Below the pieces are notes generated by a model, which made no database searches, was not told the DNA's origin, and was given only the letters and a program-made list of their open reading frames with translations. Below are positions 35,446 to 48,550 of a DNA stretch of 64,000 nucleotides, piece after piece. Location of the stretch: positions 1,054,001 to 1,118,000 of the forward strand of contig CM061223.1 of the NCBI GenBank assembly GCA_030844895.1. Direction: 5' to 3'. This DNA comes from Ambrosia x helenae (taxonomy: Eukaryota > Streptophyta > Magnoliopsida > Asterales > Asteraceae). Within the stretch, counting starts at the first letter, position 1. Every line of letters starts with the position of its first letter. The position numbers were made by a program, and so were the translations under genes.

Positions 35446-35818
35446 TAGGGCTGGCAATTTAGACACGAACACGATAACCTGATACGAACCTACACGATTT
35501 TAACAGGTTTCGTGTTTGGCCTTAACAGATTTCGTGTCTATAACAGGTCGACACGTTAAGACCTGTTTATTTTCGTGTCGTGTTTGTGTTTACATGTTTC
35601 GGGTTCGTGTCTTATCGTGTACATGTCTTAATAGGTCTTATCGTGTTTCTTATCATGTCTTGTCGTGTCTTGTCGTGTTAACTTATTTTATTAGGTGTTC
35701 CTTATCGTGTCTTGTCGTGTCTTATCGTGTTAACCTGTTATGCACAGGTTCGTGTTCGTGTTTACAAGTTTCGTGTTCGTGTCTTAACAGGTTCGTGTAA
35801 CCTGTTATGCCAGCCCTA
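35446..35818. mobile_element. hAT-type MITE, 373 bp
   Basis: Inverted ends TAGGGCTGGCA / TGCCAGCCCTA and an exact 8-bp duplication GCTAGAAA (35438-35445 and 35819-35826). The interior is built of CGTGTCTTATCGTGT-like repeats and CAGGTTCGTG units. Non-coding, well preserved. Confidence 0.88.
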
Positions 35819-36048
35819 GCTAGAAATCAAGTGAATTCAAGACTTGTAACTTTTGTAAGAGCTAGGCAAATTGTGCACTCACATAACTTTTGTAAGAGCT
35901 ATGAAGGTTGCGTTAGGCATTAATAATCATTGAATTGCTTATTAAAACAATTTCCATCTTTTTTTTTTTTTTTAAACATTTTAAAGTTACAAGCAACTTT
36001 AAATGTCTAGATGAAATAAAAGTATTTATATGTTGACAAAAGATCAAA

Positions 36049-36212
36049 TACAAACAACTTTTTCGTACGAATTGTATGAATCTAAGGAAAACACGGAAAA
36101 AACACGCGGACCGTATATAACTAGAGTAATTATATAATTACTATAGTTATACACGACCCCACGTGTTTTTCCCTTTGATTCGTACAGTTCGTACGAAAAA
36201 GATATTTGTACG
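36049..36212. repeat. Near-perfect palindrome of about 165 bp (foldback MITE or hairpin-RNA candidate)
   Basis: Arms at about 36049-36129 and 36133-36212 are complementary over most of their length, with shared blocks CTTTTTCGTACGAA, TGTA(T/C)GAATC and TATAACTA(G/T)AGTAAT. There is almost no loop. Nothing coding. Confidence 0.75.
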
Positions 36213-36933
36213 TGAACCTAACCCTATGAGATAAAATAAGTTTAACATACTTTGCTCCTTTTACAAAGATCTCTTTTTCGGTACAACAATATATATAATC
36301 AAAGGTTGCACCTATTAACTTTTTTTTTAATAGTAACTCAATGTGTGGCCCAATAAGTCAAAACATACAAGTTACATCATATTATGTTTGTAAATGTAGT
36401 GTTATGTTATATCCTATTATCTTTGTAAATTTCGTCTCTTGTAAGATCATATATAAAGCTTAGACTTTTGTGATTCTTATAACATTACCAACAATGAGAA
36501 TATAACAACAAAACGTCTCAATCATGTATAAATATAAATTATACAATCATGGATAATAAGCATACAACATTTCCCAAATGTGCATATACCTATAGCTTAC
36601 CAATGTGATCACCGGTGACTTATACACCCTTCATTGAAATCCCCTAGTAATTTTGATTTATATGTGTTATTTACGTATACGGTGTGCGCATATAATGTAT
36701 ATATGTGTGGCCCTTGGGAGACAAAAGTAAAGTTGCACTAGTTTTAGCGTTATTTTACTAATTTCGTAAAAATAATGTTAAAAACGACGGACGGTTAATC
36801 ATGCATCATGTGGTGGCGTGGATGGCAAAAAGACAAAGGGGTACGGTACATGCACCGATCGGGTTTGTCCCGACTCCCGATTGCTAAGTGTTCTGTGGCT
36901 AATGTCCAAGGCTTGATACCAAACCACATCGAG

Positions 36934-36990
36934 CCCGGGGTCTCACTGGAAGCAGCCTCTCTATTCTTAGGGGTAGAGGTAAGGCTGTTT
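36934..36990 (+). repeat. LINE 3'-end scrap
   Basis: GGGGTCTCACTGGAAGCAGC and CTCTCTATTC match in style 31793-31830 in the RTE-like LINE tail. A short truncated copy or scrap of the same family. Confidence 0.5.
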
Positions 36991-37512
36991 TATTTGTTAC
37001 TGTTTTTGACACACCCTTTGAAAAACTTTGTGCACATCATAACACCTTCACACATCAAAACGCTTGAGATAATATCGAAGGCGACATTGGATTTAATCGG
37101 TTAAAAAAGACAATATTAGTCAAATACAATTATGAAAATGTGTGTTGCATATTAAAAAACAAATCTAGCGATAGAAAAAAGAAATGAGACAAAAAATGGT
37201 AGGAGACGCTCCCCTTCATTTTCTGCTTTTTTGCTGCACAAGCATGTTTACACATATAGCATCCAAAGCTACTATATCAGTTGGAAACCCTACCATTACC
37301 ATTACATTTCCACCTAAAAAGCCATATATTTTTCTCTTTATTTGTATAACTTTTTATATGTGTACCACGGTATAATATCAGTCAAATTTTATGTAGAACC
37401 ACTTTTAATCAAATAATCATGATAATCGAATAAACACATGTACGGAGCGTATGTAGGATAATAACTAAGTAAATATTGGGTCAAGGGATAGCAGTGGTCG
37501 GATTAACTGAGT

Positions 37513-37556
<44 letters not shown>
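37513..37556. repeat. (ATG)n microsatellite
   Basis: About 14 uninterrupted ATG/GAT units. Confidence 0.95.
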
Positions 37557-39380
37557 AGCAGTGGTCGAGCTTGAAAAAGTTTTTCATGGGCCAAAAGTCA
37601 CGTAACCATTATAACAAGGGGCCGGATACAATACGTATAAATTTTTCGGACGGAAAAGTGTAAATTTACACTACTGGGTAGAAAAACGGTGGGGGTCAGA
37701 GCACTTCTGCGTCCCCAACTAACCTTCGCCCTTGTGGATTAGAGAAACATAGGCGATTGAATAATCGTCCTTTTCACGTTTAATCCAATAAATATAAGTG
37801 TCTATGCGAATCTCGCAATGCTCAACATAAAATCACACACACATATATTATGTGTATATTATATGTATTTATTCATTGTCAAGTATATGTAGTGCATATA
37901 TGTATTATCAAATCAAAACAAAAAAAAAATGTTTCAAAAATAGGAGGTCAAGTACAAATAATATTTTCTTTTTGGCTCCTTTTTCTTTTTCTTTGGTTTA
38001 TATAGTCTCCCTTAAAGAAATTAGAGATAGTTGATAAAGACATCAAGTGCCCCAGGGAATATTTTGGGTTTTGTGGTCTTAAATTCTACTATGAGATTAA
38101 TGAAAAAGTCTACCAAGATTTCATAGTGAAGAAATTGTTTTATTATTTGAATAAAACTAGACTTGGATTAGGTATCCTCAAGACTTTTTCAAGTTCCTAT
38201 TGCAATTATAGATGCATGTGTTCATTAATTCCCACCATTTATCTTTTCAGAAATACAACAAATTAATGTCTCAATCAGGTCCTTGATAAAACATAAAGGG
38301 ATGAAAGAAGAGATTCCTGAGTAAAAGATTAATAAGGAAAGTTACATATACATACAAGAAAAGGTATAACTTCATACATCATAAATAATGTTTGATCTTT
38401 TAATAAAATTGTTAAAAACTATACTAATATAAACATTATCATTATAACTTTTGAAGTCTTTAGTTTGAAGGACATTGAACTTTTACTTCATTTTACAAAG
38501 CAATTGTTATAAATAGCATCTCAAAAGCTAAAAATGCTCATTCAAAAGATGAATTTATGGGTTATATATCTTTATCTTTATTGGTGAATAAATAAAGTCA
38601 TCAAAAGCTTAGGTGATAAAGAGATGCATTGGTTGCTCCCTAGCTACTATTGCACTTAGACCAAAACCTTACAAACATTTCATAGTGAATGAGAAAACAG
38701 AAAGCAATTTTGGCTTTTATAAGGCTACATTGGACTATAGTACACACAAACTTTGGATTCCACACTTTAAAGAGGATTTGGGGTTATGAAATAAAGAGAA
38801 TGTCAGATGACATGTTAGATAGGCTTGGATTGGACCATCCACTATATTTTCCATATGTCATATGCCACTTGGATTACATTTCTAGAAAAGTGCCCATGAT
38901 TTCAACAAATGTGAACCATACCAATATGTTTGTAAGTTTGTTGGTATTACTTCAAATTTAGTTTAATAGTATTTGATATATGTATAACGTTTAAACATTA
39001 AACATATGTTTTGCATATATAGATCAATCGAAGTATCCCACAAAGATTTTCACTCCTTAAAGGTGGCACGTCAATGATGTTATTATGGGCTTGAACTAGT
39101 GTTTTAATATTGCTATATCGAACATGATATGATATCACCGACTTAACAAGAAAATGATAATATCTTTTGTTTTTCTAATTATCCTCGTTTTTTTTAATGG
39201 TCAACTAAATACCAGATGAACTGCCAGTGGGTTAGCACTGACAAATGGTTGTCCACTGGGCAGCCCATGTCCACCAAACCACCGATTCAGAGATAAACTT
39301 ATCACCTTAAGGTCCACTACAGTAACCCCCCCCCCCCCCGACCATATTTGAACTTAACCCCTCCTGACCATATTTTGAAC

Positions 39381-39504
39381 TTTTTTTTAACGGCAAATTT
39401 TTATACCACCTTATTTCTACATAACCTTGCATTTGCAAGGATTTGAACCCACAACCTCACATTTGTAAGGGGGGACACCATACCACTAGACCAAGAGGTC
39501 ATGG
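39381..39504 (-). mobile_element. Short tRNA-derived SINE, about 124 bp
   Basis: On the minus strand it begins CATGACCTCTTGGTCTAGTG, with box A TGGTCTAGTGGTA and box B GGTTCAAATCC. It ends in an A-run (T-run 39381-39388 on plus). Flanking duplications TGACCATATTTTGAAC (39365-39380) and TGACCATATTTGAAC (39505-39519) differ by one T. Confidence 0.85.
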
Positions 39505-41394
39505 TGACCATATTTGAACTTAAGACCAATTGTTCTCAAGCTCTTATCTTTATTTCCCAATACTACTCCATAATGGTTTCAAGCTCTCATCTTCATTATC
39601 AGGATGTTAATTATGTTGCATTTTATTATCAGGGTGGTATTCCCCCGCTAGTACTATCCCAATTTTCATCTCGTCCTCCATCATCTTTCACCCATTCCTT
39701 CAACCTTTAAAGCGGTTTAAACTTTTCATGTTTATGTAACATGTGATTTAAATTTCTTACAATTGGTTTATACACGACATTGTATCTTATTCTTTTACTC
39801 TAAATAAAGACGGTATATTTGTTTATTCTTTCTGTATAAAAAGTAGATATATATTCCAACGGTTACTTTTATCGATTAAAATCCATATTTTGGGTATCTT
39901 GAGAACATGCATCCCCCCATTAATCGAACATACCTTAATATCTTTTGTGTGATACACGTTTTTTAGGCTGTTTGCTTTATACCACACTTTTTAAACAGCT
40001 AACACACTTTTACTATTGATACTTATATTCCCATCAAATTTTGTTAAACAAACAATAAACCATTAATTGACATGTTGCATAATATTATCTTTCAAACAAA
40101 AACTTAACATGCACAGCCGACATTACATACAACCACTCACGTCATCTAGAGAACATAAACCCCAAAACAATTAGAGAATATCCAACTCATGAGCACAATC
40201 TAAAGTGCCCCACAACCAAAATTTCATCAAAACACTCCAATTTTCATATATTGTCCTTTAGGGGCAATTCATAATAAAGTTTATTTGTGACGGTTTTTAT
40301 GTCACCACTTAAAAGAAAAATGATAAAAAGTAGATATCTTTTAGTAACGTGAAGAAAACTAAAAGAGGTGAACAAAAACCTGTCTTAAATCCAATCTTTA
40401 AAGTGAGAATATAATTATAAAAATATATAATAAGTTTAGGGAATAACCAAATTTTAAGAGTTATTATTAAATATAACAAAAGAACAATCCAAAAGTAAAG
40501 CTGGGTTATAAACTTAAATAATAAAAGTATATCTTTAAATAGAAATTTATTGTCTTTTGAACTTAATCTACGTTTCTTATTTTTAAAGCTTCATGTATGA
40601 GTAATTGAGTATGCTAACTTGGTTATTTCACTTCCTATCAAAATCGATATATTTTTTGCATTTAGTTCAGGAAATCAACCATTGTGATTTTTGGACCCTT
40701 CAACAAATTAGCGTCCAATATTGGTCGCCTCTCTTTATCTCTTTATACATATCGATTCGTTAAAATCAAATGGAAATTTGCTAGGTTACAAATGCCAAAT
40801 ATTGATCCCCAAGGAATATGGTATGTTGGTAAGGTGTCTCCCATCTCATGAGATTGAGAGAATCCTACATGGAGTACCAGGGCTATTTAGGAGTACGTTA
40901 GTTTGAATTTAAGAAAACAAACAAATGCGAAATGGTGACCAAAATACATGTATGAAATATGGATGTATTGCAGAGTTGAGGGGGGCAACTTGTTAGCTTT
41001 TTCACCTTTAGTGACAGAAACAAAATCATGAGAAATGCTTACATGAAAGTGGCATTTCAAGATTTCAAAAATTGTATCATGAGGATCAAATAATGGGGAG
41101 TCATGATCTCAACATAATGAGTTTTCCATATTGACAATTGGGTGCCCATAATTTTGATGAGATGAGTAAGCCTTACATCAACATGACCCTAAGTTTTGGT
41201 AATCAACTAAGTTCACTAGATTGCTTCCAATCAGGTTGTATTGACTTCTACCGGTGGTATACAAGTAGTGAAGTACTAGTAAGAAATGTAGGTCAACAAA
41301 TTATTAAAAAAAAAAAAAAAAAACTATTTCTTTACACAGTTTGATGATTACTTTTGAAACAATCAAAATTGCTTTGGATATACATTTAGATATA

Positions 41395-43384
41395 CTAGTG
41401 GGTTGCCCGCGCGTTGCGACGGGGACCACAAAACTTCGGTTGATGATTTTCAGGCGTGCACAAGTTGTTATTTGGCTCAATTTGGTTTTGAGCCATAATT
41501 ATAACTTTCGATTAAGGTATTTCAAAAACCGATGAGTTTCAATTATTTCAGCTTGGTAAATCGGTTATGAACATTGGGTCCAATCTGTTGTTGACTAATA
41601 ACTGGAAATTTAACTTGAGATGAAAATTATCATAATATCCTTTAACCTCATGAACCAGTGGAAATTTTGTGAGCGATATCTTGTTCCAAGCCTTGCTAGA
41701 TCTTGGCTTCTCTTTGCGACAACATCATGCTCGCATGATTTTGGTATTATTTGCTGAACCGATATAAATGGAGCACAACAGATTAAATGCCATGCTTGCA
41801 AACTGTTTGGGAAGTTGTGGTTATCTATGATGTTACTCTTACTCAAGTCATTTGGTTTTTTTATTAACTGAAGCAATATAAGCCAAAGTATAAAGTAGTG
41901 CTTTTTTTTAATCATGTCTTAATTTATGACACATTTTGAATTTAAAGTTTAACTTGTTGCATAGAAAAGCTTTATTAATTGATTTTGTGAATATGCAACA
42001 TGAAAATACATGTGTATAAAAGCAGAAACATAAATCTAAAAAATAGTCCACCCTGAATTTGAAAAGGCAAACACATATGTGTCGTCTTTATAGTTCCAAA
42101 TTCAACATAGATTTTTGTGTTTTTAAAGTGTGTTTAAAGATTTTGTTATAACGATATTAAGTTTAAATCGTATGCCAAACTTAGTTTATCAAAGCAAACA
42201 ACATAAAATTTTGTTTGGTTTCACTGATTAATTGACCGAATCTAGATAAAGAATGCATAAAAAAAAAGCTAACATGGATATAGTTAAAACTTAAAAAGTA
42301 CTCCAATTATTATATTGTTAAGCATAATCCATTAATATAAACTGTACAATTTAAATAAATAAAAACCGCTCTGCAATGTAAGAAGTACATAGCATAAACA
42401 TTTTCAAATATTAAAAGTAAACCAAACCATTTGGTACGATTTGAAATATCCTAAACTAAAGGACATACCAAGAATCGAGACAATTCTTATACATGATCAA
42501 GACCATTTTGTGGGTTTTAACATTTAAGATTATTTCATTTAATAATGCTTAAAATAAAACACGCACCTGAGTATGAAAAGCTTCACCGCTATTGATCATC
42601 ATAGGTGGGGTTGGCACCTCCTTTGATGGCTTAACATAGCTCGTTCCATGTTTTTTCGTTCAAATAAAAAGAAATACGTCAAACGATTTATACTAACCTA
42701 ATTGGATAATTACAAACCTCTAAAGATAATGCATAAAAGCAAAAATATAAAAAAGTAAACACACAACAGAAAATGAAAGCCACCACTACCATTAATCATT
42801 GATGGATTCTCCATAAGGTTTTCATGTTTCTTTCATTCAAAACAAACAAATATCAAACAACATACTAATTAGAACCAAAAACTGAAAAACCTACCTTTGA
42901 TGTGTTTGGATTCTTGTGACGTCTAAAGATATATGGTGAATAAAGAAGCTAGTCATTTTCTCATTTGTACACAAATAGGTGAGGTTTTCAATATGTTTAT
43001 GGTTGCATCTATTCAATCAATTTATGACTGATATTAAAATCTCCATCCGCTTACAAAATGAAGCATCACAGTGTCCTATGGTTTCCAAGATAACATAAAT
43101 TCAACTTTCAACTTCTCTTTTTGGTTTTGAAACTCACTCTAACATTGTCACAACTCACAAATAGTAATTTAGAAAGACATAAATTCAACTTTTCAACTTC
43201 TCATCTTAGTTTTAAAACTCATCCTTAAATTGTCACAAAAGTTATATAGTAATTTAAAGAGTGTAGAAAAAGACAACTTTGCTCCTAAATTAGTCTCATT
43301 TACTATTGTACCATAAGCATAAACACTTATAATTACTTAAATTTTATGGTCATCATTCCTTCATGCTTTATAATATAGTATAGA
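41395..43384 (-). mobile_element. Non-autonomous Helitron, 1990 bp
   Basis: On the minus strand it starts TCTATACTATATTATAAAGC at 43384, after an A, and ends CTAG at 41395, before a T. About 10 bp inside the end, 41406-41423 contains a small GC-rich hairpin with CCCG/CGGG arms around GCGCGTTGCGA. TC start, hairpin, CTAG end and A/T insertion site fit Helitrons. No RepHel protein or clear captured gene is visible; the inside is AT-rich. Confidence 0.8.
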
Positions 43385-43640
43385 TAGATCTAGATTAGGT
43401 TCCTCTCAAAGTAAAGACTTCATGAGAGAGTGGAGGTGACTAGTGAGCCATTTATTGTAGTAGATATGTGTTGTTGTGTTCATACTCGACAATATCTAAA
43501 TTTGAATTGCACAGAACTTGAATTTGGTTTTTGAACTTTTGAATCGGGTTAGCAACGATTTGATCAGAATTTAATTTAATTTCCAATTCAAATCGATCTG
43601 ACCATAATATTCAAATTTGACATATCCATTATTTAAACAC

Positions 43641-44008
43641 AGGTATAGGTTCCTGTACAAAGTGTGAGAAGTCTATATATAGTCATTGTGTTTTAAATTT
43701 TGGCTATGATGTTTTCGATTCCTTTTGCATTGTATTATATTGAAAAACACAAAACGTAACAATTTAAGGTACAATCAAATATATTCTAGACATGAAATTT
43801 AAAACACACTGATTACTTTCTTTGCATGGTGTTTTAGATTGCATGTCAAGAATACATTAATTAGTGTTTTAAATTGTTACGTTTTGTGTTTTATATATAA
43901 TACTATGCCAAAAGAATATAAAACATCATGCCTAAAATTTAAAACACAATGATATATAGACTTCTCACACTTTGTACGAAAAACGCATTCTATACAGGAA
44001 CCTCACCC
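43641..44008. mobile_element. Mutator-like MITE with long inverted repeats, 368 bp
   Basis: Long imperfect arms share AGGTTCCTGTA, ACAAAGTGTGAGAAGTCTAT and CATTGTGTTTTAAATTTT at the left, with their complements at the right end. Nine-bp flanks TTTAAACAC (43632-43640) and TTTAAATAC (44009-44017) match 8 of 9, the duplication length of Mutator elements. Non-coding. Confidence 0.7.
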
Positions 44009-44017
44009 TTTAAATAC

Positions 44018-46200
44018 ATCTATTATACCAATACAACATATAGTTTGTAAGCAATGTAAATTGTTAATGAGCTTTAACACATGTACAAGGGAATCCTAAT
44101 ATCATGGCAAAAAATAATCAAGTAAACACTTAATATGGATTATACTAATATGAAACATGCATTACTCACAATTACAATAAACATATTTTGGCCTTCCAAT
44201 TCGGTCTTTTTGGTTGTTATCATCTGTCGATCTATTATTATAAAGTACCAAGAATGTATCACATGGTAATTTTGATACACAAACAACTTTTAATGCAACA
44301 TGTACACTATAGTGAAGCTTATTTACGAGGGTATATTCGTCCGTTATAGCAAAGTTAAGATGCCTATATGGATATTTAGATACTTTGACTTATCCTTTTA
44401 TTAACAAACTAAACATTTCATTCCCATTTTAACCCTCACTACCCTTAACATTATAACTCCTCTCCTCATTATCTTCCAAGTACCATCCAAAGGTTTCAAA
44501 CAATAATTCCATCTTAACTTCTTCATATCTTCCAAACCCATCTTTTAACAATATAAATATTATATTGTTAATATGATAATATAACTTTTAATGAAAAAAA
44601 AAACGATCCTAAATAACCTATGATATTTTTTTTGATTGATTTTGATTTGTGTTTGTACCATTAATCAATAGAAACAATGCGAAATTTTTATCGGCTTAAA
44701 TTACATCAAATTTACCATTTGTTAAATCTTTAACAAGGCTCGAACTTTAATTTCAACGAAAGTAACACCTAAACTTCAATGGATTTACCAATGCAACTCT
44801 TAACCCCACCAATAGATGTGATTTGAGTCTTATATGGTTATTTTCTACATAAATATTTATAGAAACAGTCCATGCCCATCATCAATTTAGTTTTACCGTT
44901 AACTTTCTAGAAAAAGAAAATGTGAATCGACTAAAACCATTTAGATGTAAAATCATTCGTTGTTGTATCTATTAATTCTAAACATAATGGTACAAGTAGT
45001 ATAGTTTAAGATCTTATGTTTAAGCACTATGATGTTTAGTTATTCTTGCTCTATTTATTCTTTTACATTTCTTCATTCACTCCTCTTTGTCTTTGTTTTC
45101 CTTTTAATCTTCTATTTCTCACATTATAGTAGTAGTTATTACTCATGACTTTATTAGTTATTATTACATGAGTTCTTTGAGTCATTTCTCTAACTTGTTC
45201 AATATTGTGATATTGTTTTTATACTAAAGCGACATGCTGCATTTTATATCTTTTATGTATATCACGACTATTTTTTGTTTTCTCTAAGTAAAAACAATTC
45301 AAATACCAAAACACTTATCAAGAAGATGTGCATACTGAATAGTATGTCTGATACTTAATAATTAACATTGATATCTCGATACGATCCAAAAGGTTACACT
45401 TTTGAACAAACAAATGATTATATATTTAATGACACACACAAACATATATATATATATACATACATACAAACACAAGACGTGGAATAATTAATTAAGAGAT
45501 ATGGAGGTATTATTTATTGGTGAATAAATAATAAGGGAGTATGTTTATTATGGAATAATAAAACTTGTGGGTATGTGACAACCACTCTAGACTAGTATGA
45601 TACTTATTTTTCAATTTTAAACACGGGTGTGTGCGTATGTACATTACAAAACATGTTCAGAATGATAAAATTTCTTTATATACATGCATATACAATTATT
45701 TATGCCTTTTTGCACATATATGTACACTGTAAGTATCTAGTATAAACCCTATGTAACGAACTTTTTTTGTTAAACAAAAATTAAGACAGGTAATATACAT
45801 GTTTTCAAGCGTTCTAAACTAAAAATCAAAACAACTCCTAACGATTTTTTTAAAAAAAATTAAGTAAATACGTCTTTTTGTGTAACATATGTAACAAACG
45901 TTGTGTTTATTGTTACATAAAAAACTAATATTTTTTCTTAAACAAAAATTGTTCGATGTTTTTTTTATACTCAAAACGCTTAAAAATATGCATATTAAAT
46001 GCCTTATTTTTTGTGTAACAAAAACACTTTGTTATATAGGGTTTTCTCATGAATAATAGGTTTTTATGAATCCTTGAACTGTATGTACAATACTTATTTT
46101 TTAATTTTAAAAACGTTTATACATAAATAAAGAAAACTAACTGAAAATGTGCCATTTAGTATAAAAAAAGACTTTTTTTTTTGTTTAGAAAAATGAGTGT
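44018..46200. other. AT-rich non-genic stretch
   Basis: No protein or RNA gene recognised. Contains a short TA-repeat near 45445-45460 and many A- and T-runs. Confidence 0.5.
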
Positions 46201-46378
46201 TCCCCTAAGACTTTTTGCTCAGAAGCACTTCTGATCTTTTTTGTCTGCACCGTGCAGATGCGCGCAGACGTTTGAGTTCTGTAGATTGTTTGTTTTTCGG
46301 AAGACCTTTCACTCAAAAAAGTTCTTGACCTCTTCTTGGTGCAGACTTGTTCCAAGGTCTTCAAAGGTCTTCTCCTTT

Positions 46379-46566
46379 TCTCTTTTCATCACCCACCACC
46401 ACCCACCACCGTCCACCACCCACCACCACCACCGTCCACCACTACCACGATCCACCACCATGGTCCACCGCCACCGTCCACCACCTCCACGGTCCACCAC
46501 CACCACCTCCACGACGGTCCACCACCACCGTCCACCACCACCACCACCACGGTCCACCTCCACCAC
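46379..46566. repeat. CCACC/CCACCGT-rich low-complexity tract
   Basis: About 190 bp of CCACCACC and CCACCGTCCACCACC units, strongly strand-asymmetric. Open frames through it are artefacts. On both sides (46240-46330 and 46610-46740) lie GCAGAC/GTCTGCAG-rich segments that suggest one larger foldback element containing the tract. Confidence 0.85.
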
Positions 46567-46827
46567 CAGACTGCTGTAAAAAATTAGTTTATTTAAATTT
46601 CAGTTTATTTCAGTAGTCTGCAGACGTTAACAAACAAACAATCTTCTTCTTGCAGACTGCAGACCTTTGGTCCACCTCTTCTACTACAGATGTCTGCAGA
46701 TGTGGTCTGGAGACTACAAACCTTTTCCTGCAGAAAAAACAAACAACACCTAAATCTCACAAAACAAAACAAACCCACCTGCTGATGATATAAAACATAG
46801 TATAATGTTCATATAAAACACTATTTA

Positions 46828-47037
46828 GAGGGTGTTTGGGATTGCGTTTTGAATTTGATTTTCAGATTATTGCGTTTTGAAAACGCATATAATCAGTTTT
46901 TAGTGTTTGGGATTGCATTTTGAAAAGGCAGATAAGCAGTTTAGTAGGCTACCAAAACGCAATAATCTATAAGCAGCTCCACTCCTGCTTTTTCAAAACG
47001 CATAATCTATTTTGAATAATCAATCCCAAACACCCCC
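46828..47037. mobile_element. Tourist-like MITE, about 210 bp
   Basis: Ends GGGTGTTTGGGATTG and CAATCCCAAACACCC in inverted orientation, flanked by TTA (46825-46827 and 47038-47040). The interior repeats CAAAACGC/GCGTTTTG units. Confidence 0.8.
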
Positions 47038-48550
47038 TTAGAAGCTAAAAGTGTTATGGCTTAAAACATTTGATTTTGTAGTTTTGTGGTGACGTAAAAC
47101 ACACTTGTAGGTTCAAATAAAACACAATATATCGTTTCATCTGAAAACAGCCTTTGGAAAACATTATGTTTGTTAGTTGTTATACAACACTCCTGATGTT
47201 GTTATATAACACTCATGATGTTAGCCTGTGATGAAAATGATATATAAAACACTATTGATGTTATTATAAAATACTCCTGATGATATGAATGTCTCAAAAT
47301 GTTTATATGTTGAAATTGAATGACAAAGAATTGGATAATATGTTGAAGATGATTTGCTAAATTAGTGGGATTTTTTAATTTTAAAAATTGGTAAAATGTC
47401 ACACCCTCAAAATCCACTTGCGGAGTTTTACCGCGAGGCGCATGACAAACCAGGATCCAAACCAACGATCACAATAAACAAGTCTAAATGAATGTAAATG
47501 CAATTTCAAAACATAGTTTAAAATCCCCGTTTACAGCGGAAGCTTATTCAAAACAATTATTCAATAATAAACCAATGTTCAATGTTTGTAAATCATGCAA
47601 CTCTAGCTAGACGCCGTGCAGACGCGTGCGCCCTAGTTCCATTCGTGCTACCTTAGCGACCTGAGAAAACATGTAAAAGTTTACGTCAGCACAAAAATGC
47701 TGGTGAGTTTACAGGTTTTGTATCCAAGTACCAAGTCCACCTGTCCATACTATAACAAATAGAAAACCAGTATACGCTAGCTAGGCGTACGTTTTGTTAC
47801 TACCACGATTGGAAAACCATTACTAACGCGAATACCAAAAGTATGCCCGATGTAGTTCCTGTTGTTCCTGTTTGAGACAATATGCACCCGCCGACCCTCC
47901 AAGTCGACGAGCGGGGTTGGTCACTCCCAATAGCGCTATTCACATTTCCCCGTTGTGCAAACCCGCACATTCATGGTTCCCCCCGGGACTTCCAAAGATC
48001 GTGTAGTACACAATAGAAACCCATAGTATGACAGTAGTTACCAAATAATCGTTTTAACACATGTTTTCTCCCCCGAAAAGTATGAAACCAGTTTAAAAGA
48101 GGGGCTGTAAACTCACCTTAAGTTCCGTTACTCCTTAACCCGAGTAAACTCAGCTGCTATGCTAGTCCCGTAAAGCGGCGACCTAACATACGACAGTTAC
48201 AAGTACTTAGACTAATAACCCGCAGGCTAATTAGTCCCTAGATGTCCAGACCATAACCAAGTTTGTTTGAAAACACCGTGACTGTTTAACTGACCCAAAG
48301 TACAAGACTCGACATCCCATTGGTGACCCGAGACTCCCCGTGTTATGTTTACGCTCCAAAACATACAATAACGCACGTACACTTAACATACGTTAACGCA
48401 CAACAAGCTATAGCACATAGTTCACGTATCACCGAAATACATCCAAATATATGTTACCAAGTTATTAGACATGTTACGGGGTTCCTAGCATGTTACTACA
48501 TGTCAAATCGGGTCTCGGAATGCTAATTTACACTTACAGCAGCAGTACAC

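Larger units (their letters stand above)
36216..41394. other. Gene-poor AT-rich stretch
   Basis: Apart from the LINE scrap at 36934, the GAT repeat and the SINE listed separately, I see only short open frames. 37590-37740 resembles 58540-58640 (both with AAATTTTTCGGACGG- and TTTACACTACT-type sequence), so these are copies of one dispersed repeat. A C-run lies near 39327-39339. Confidence 0.5.

Noticed and set aside
36808..37104. 98-codon open frame
   Set aside because: Contains a LINE 3'-end scrap and no conserved domain.
38689..38961. 90-codon open frame
   Set aside because: No recognisable family, no splice context and AT-rich surroundings.
46241..46616. His/Pro-, Gly/Trp- and Thr-rich open frames
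   Set aside because: All are translations of the CCACC low-complexity tract in different frames and strands.
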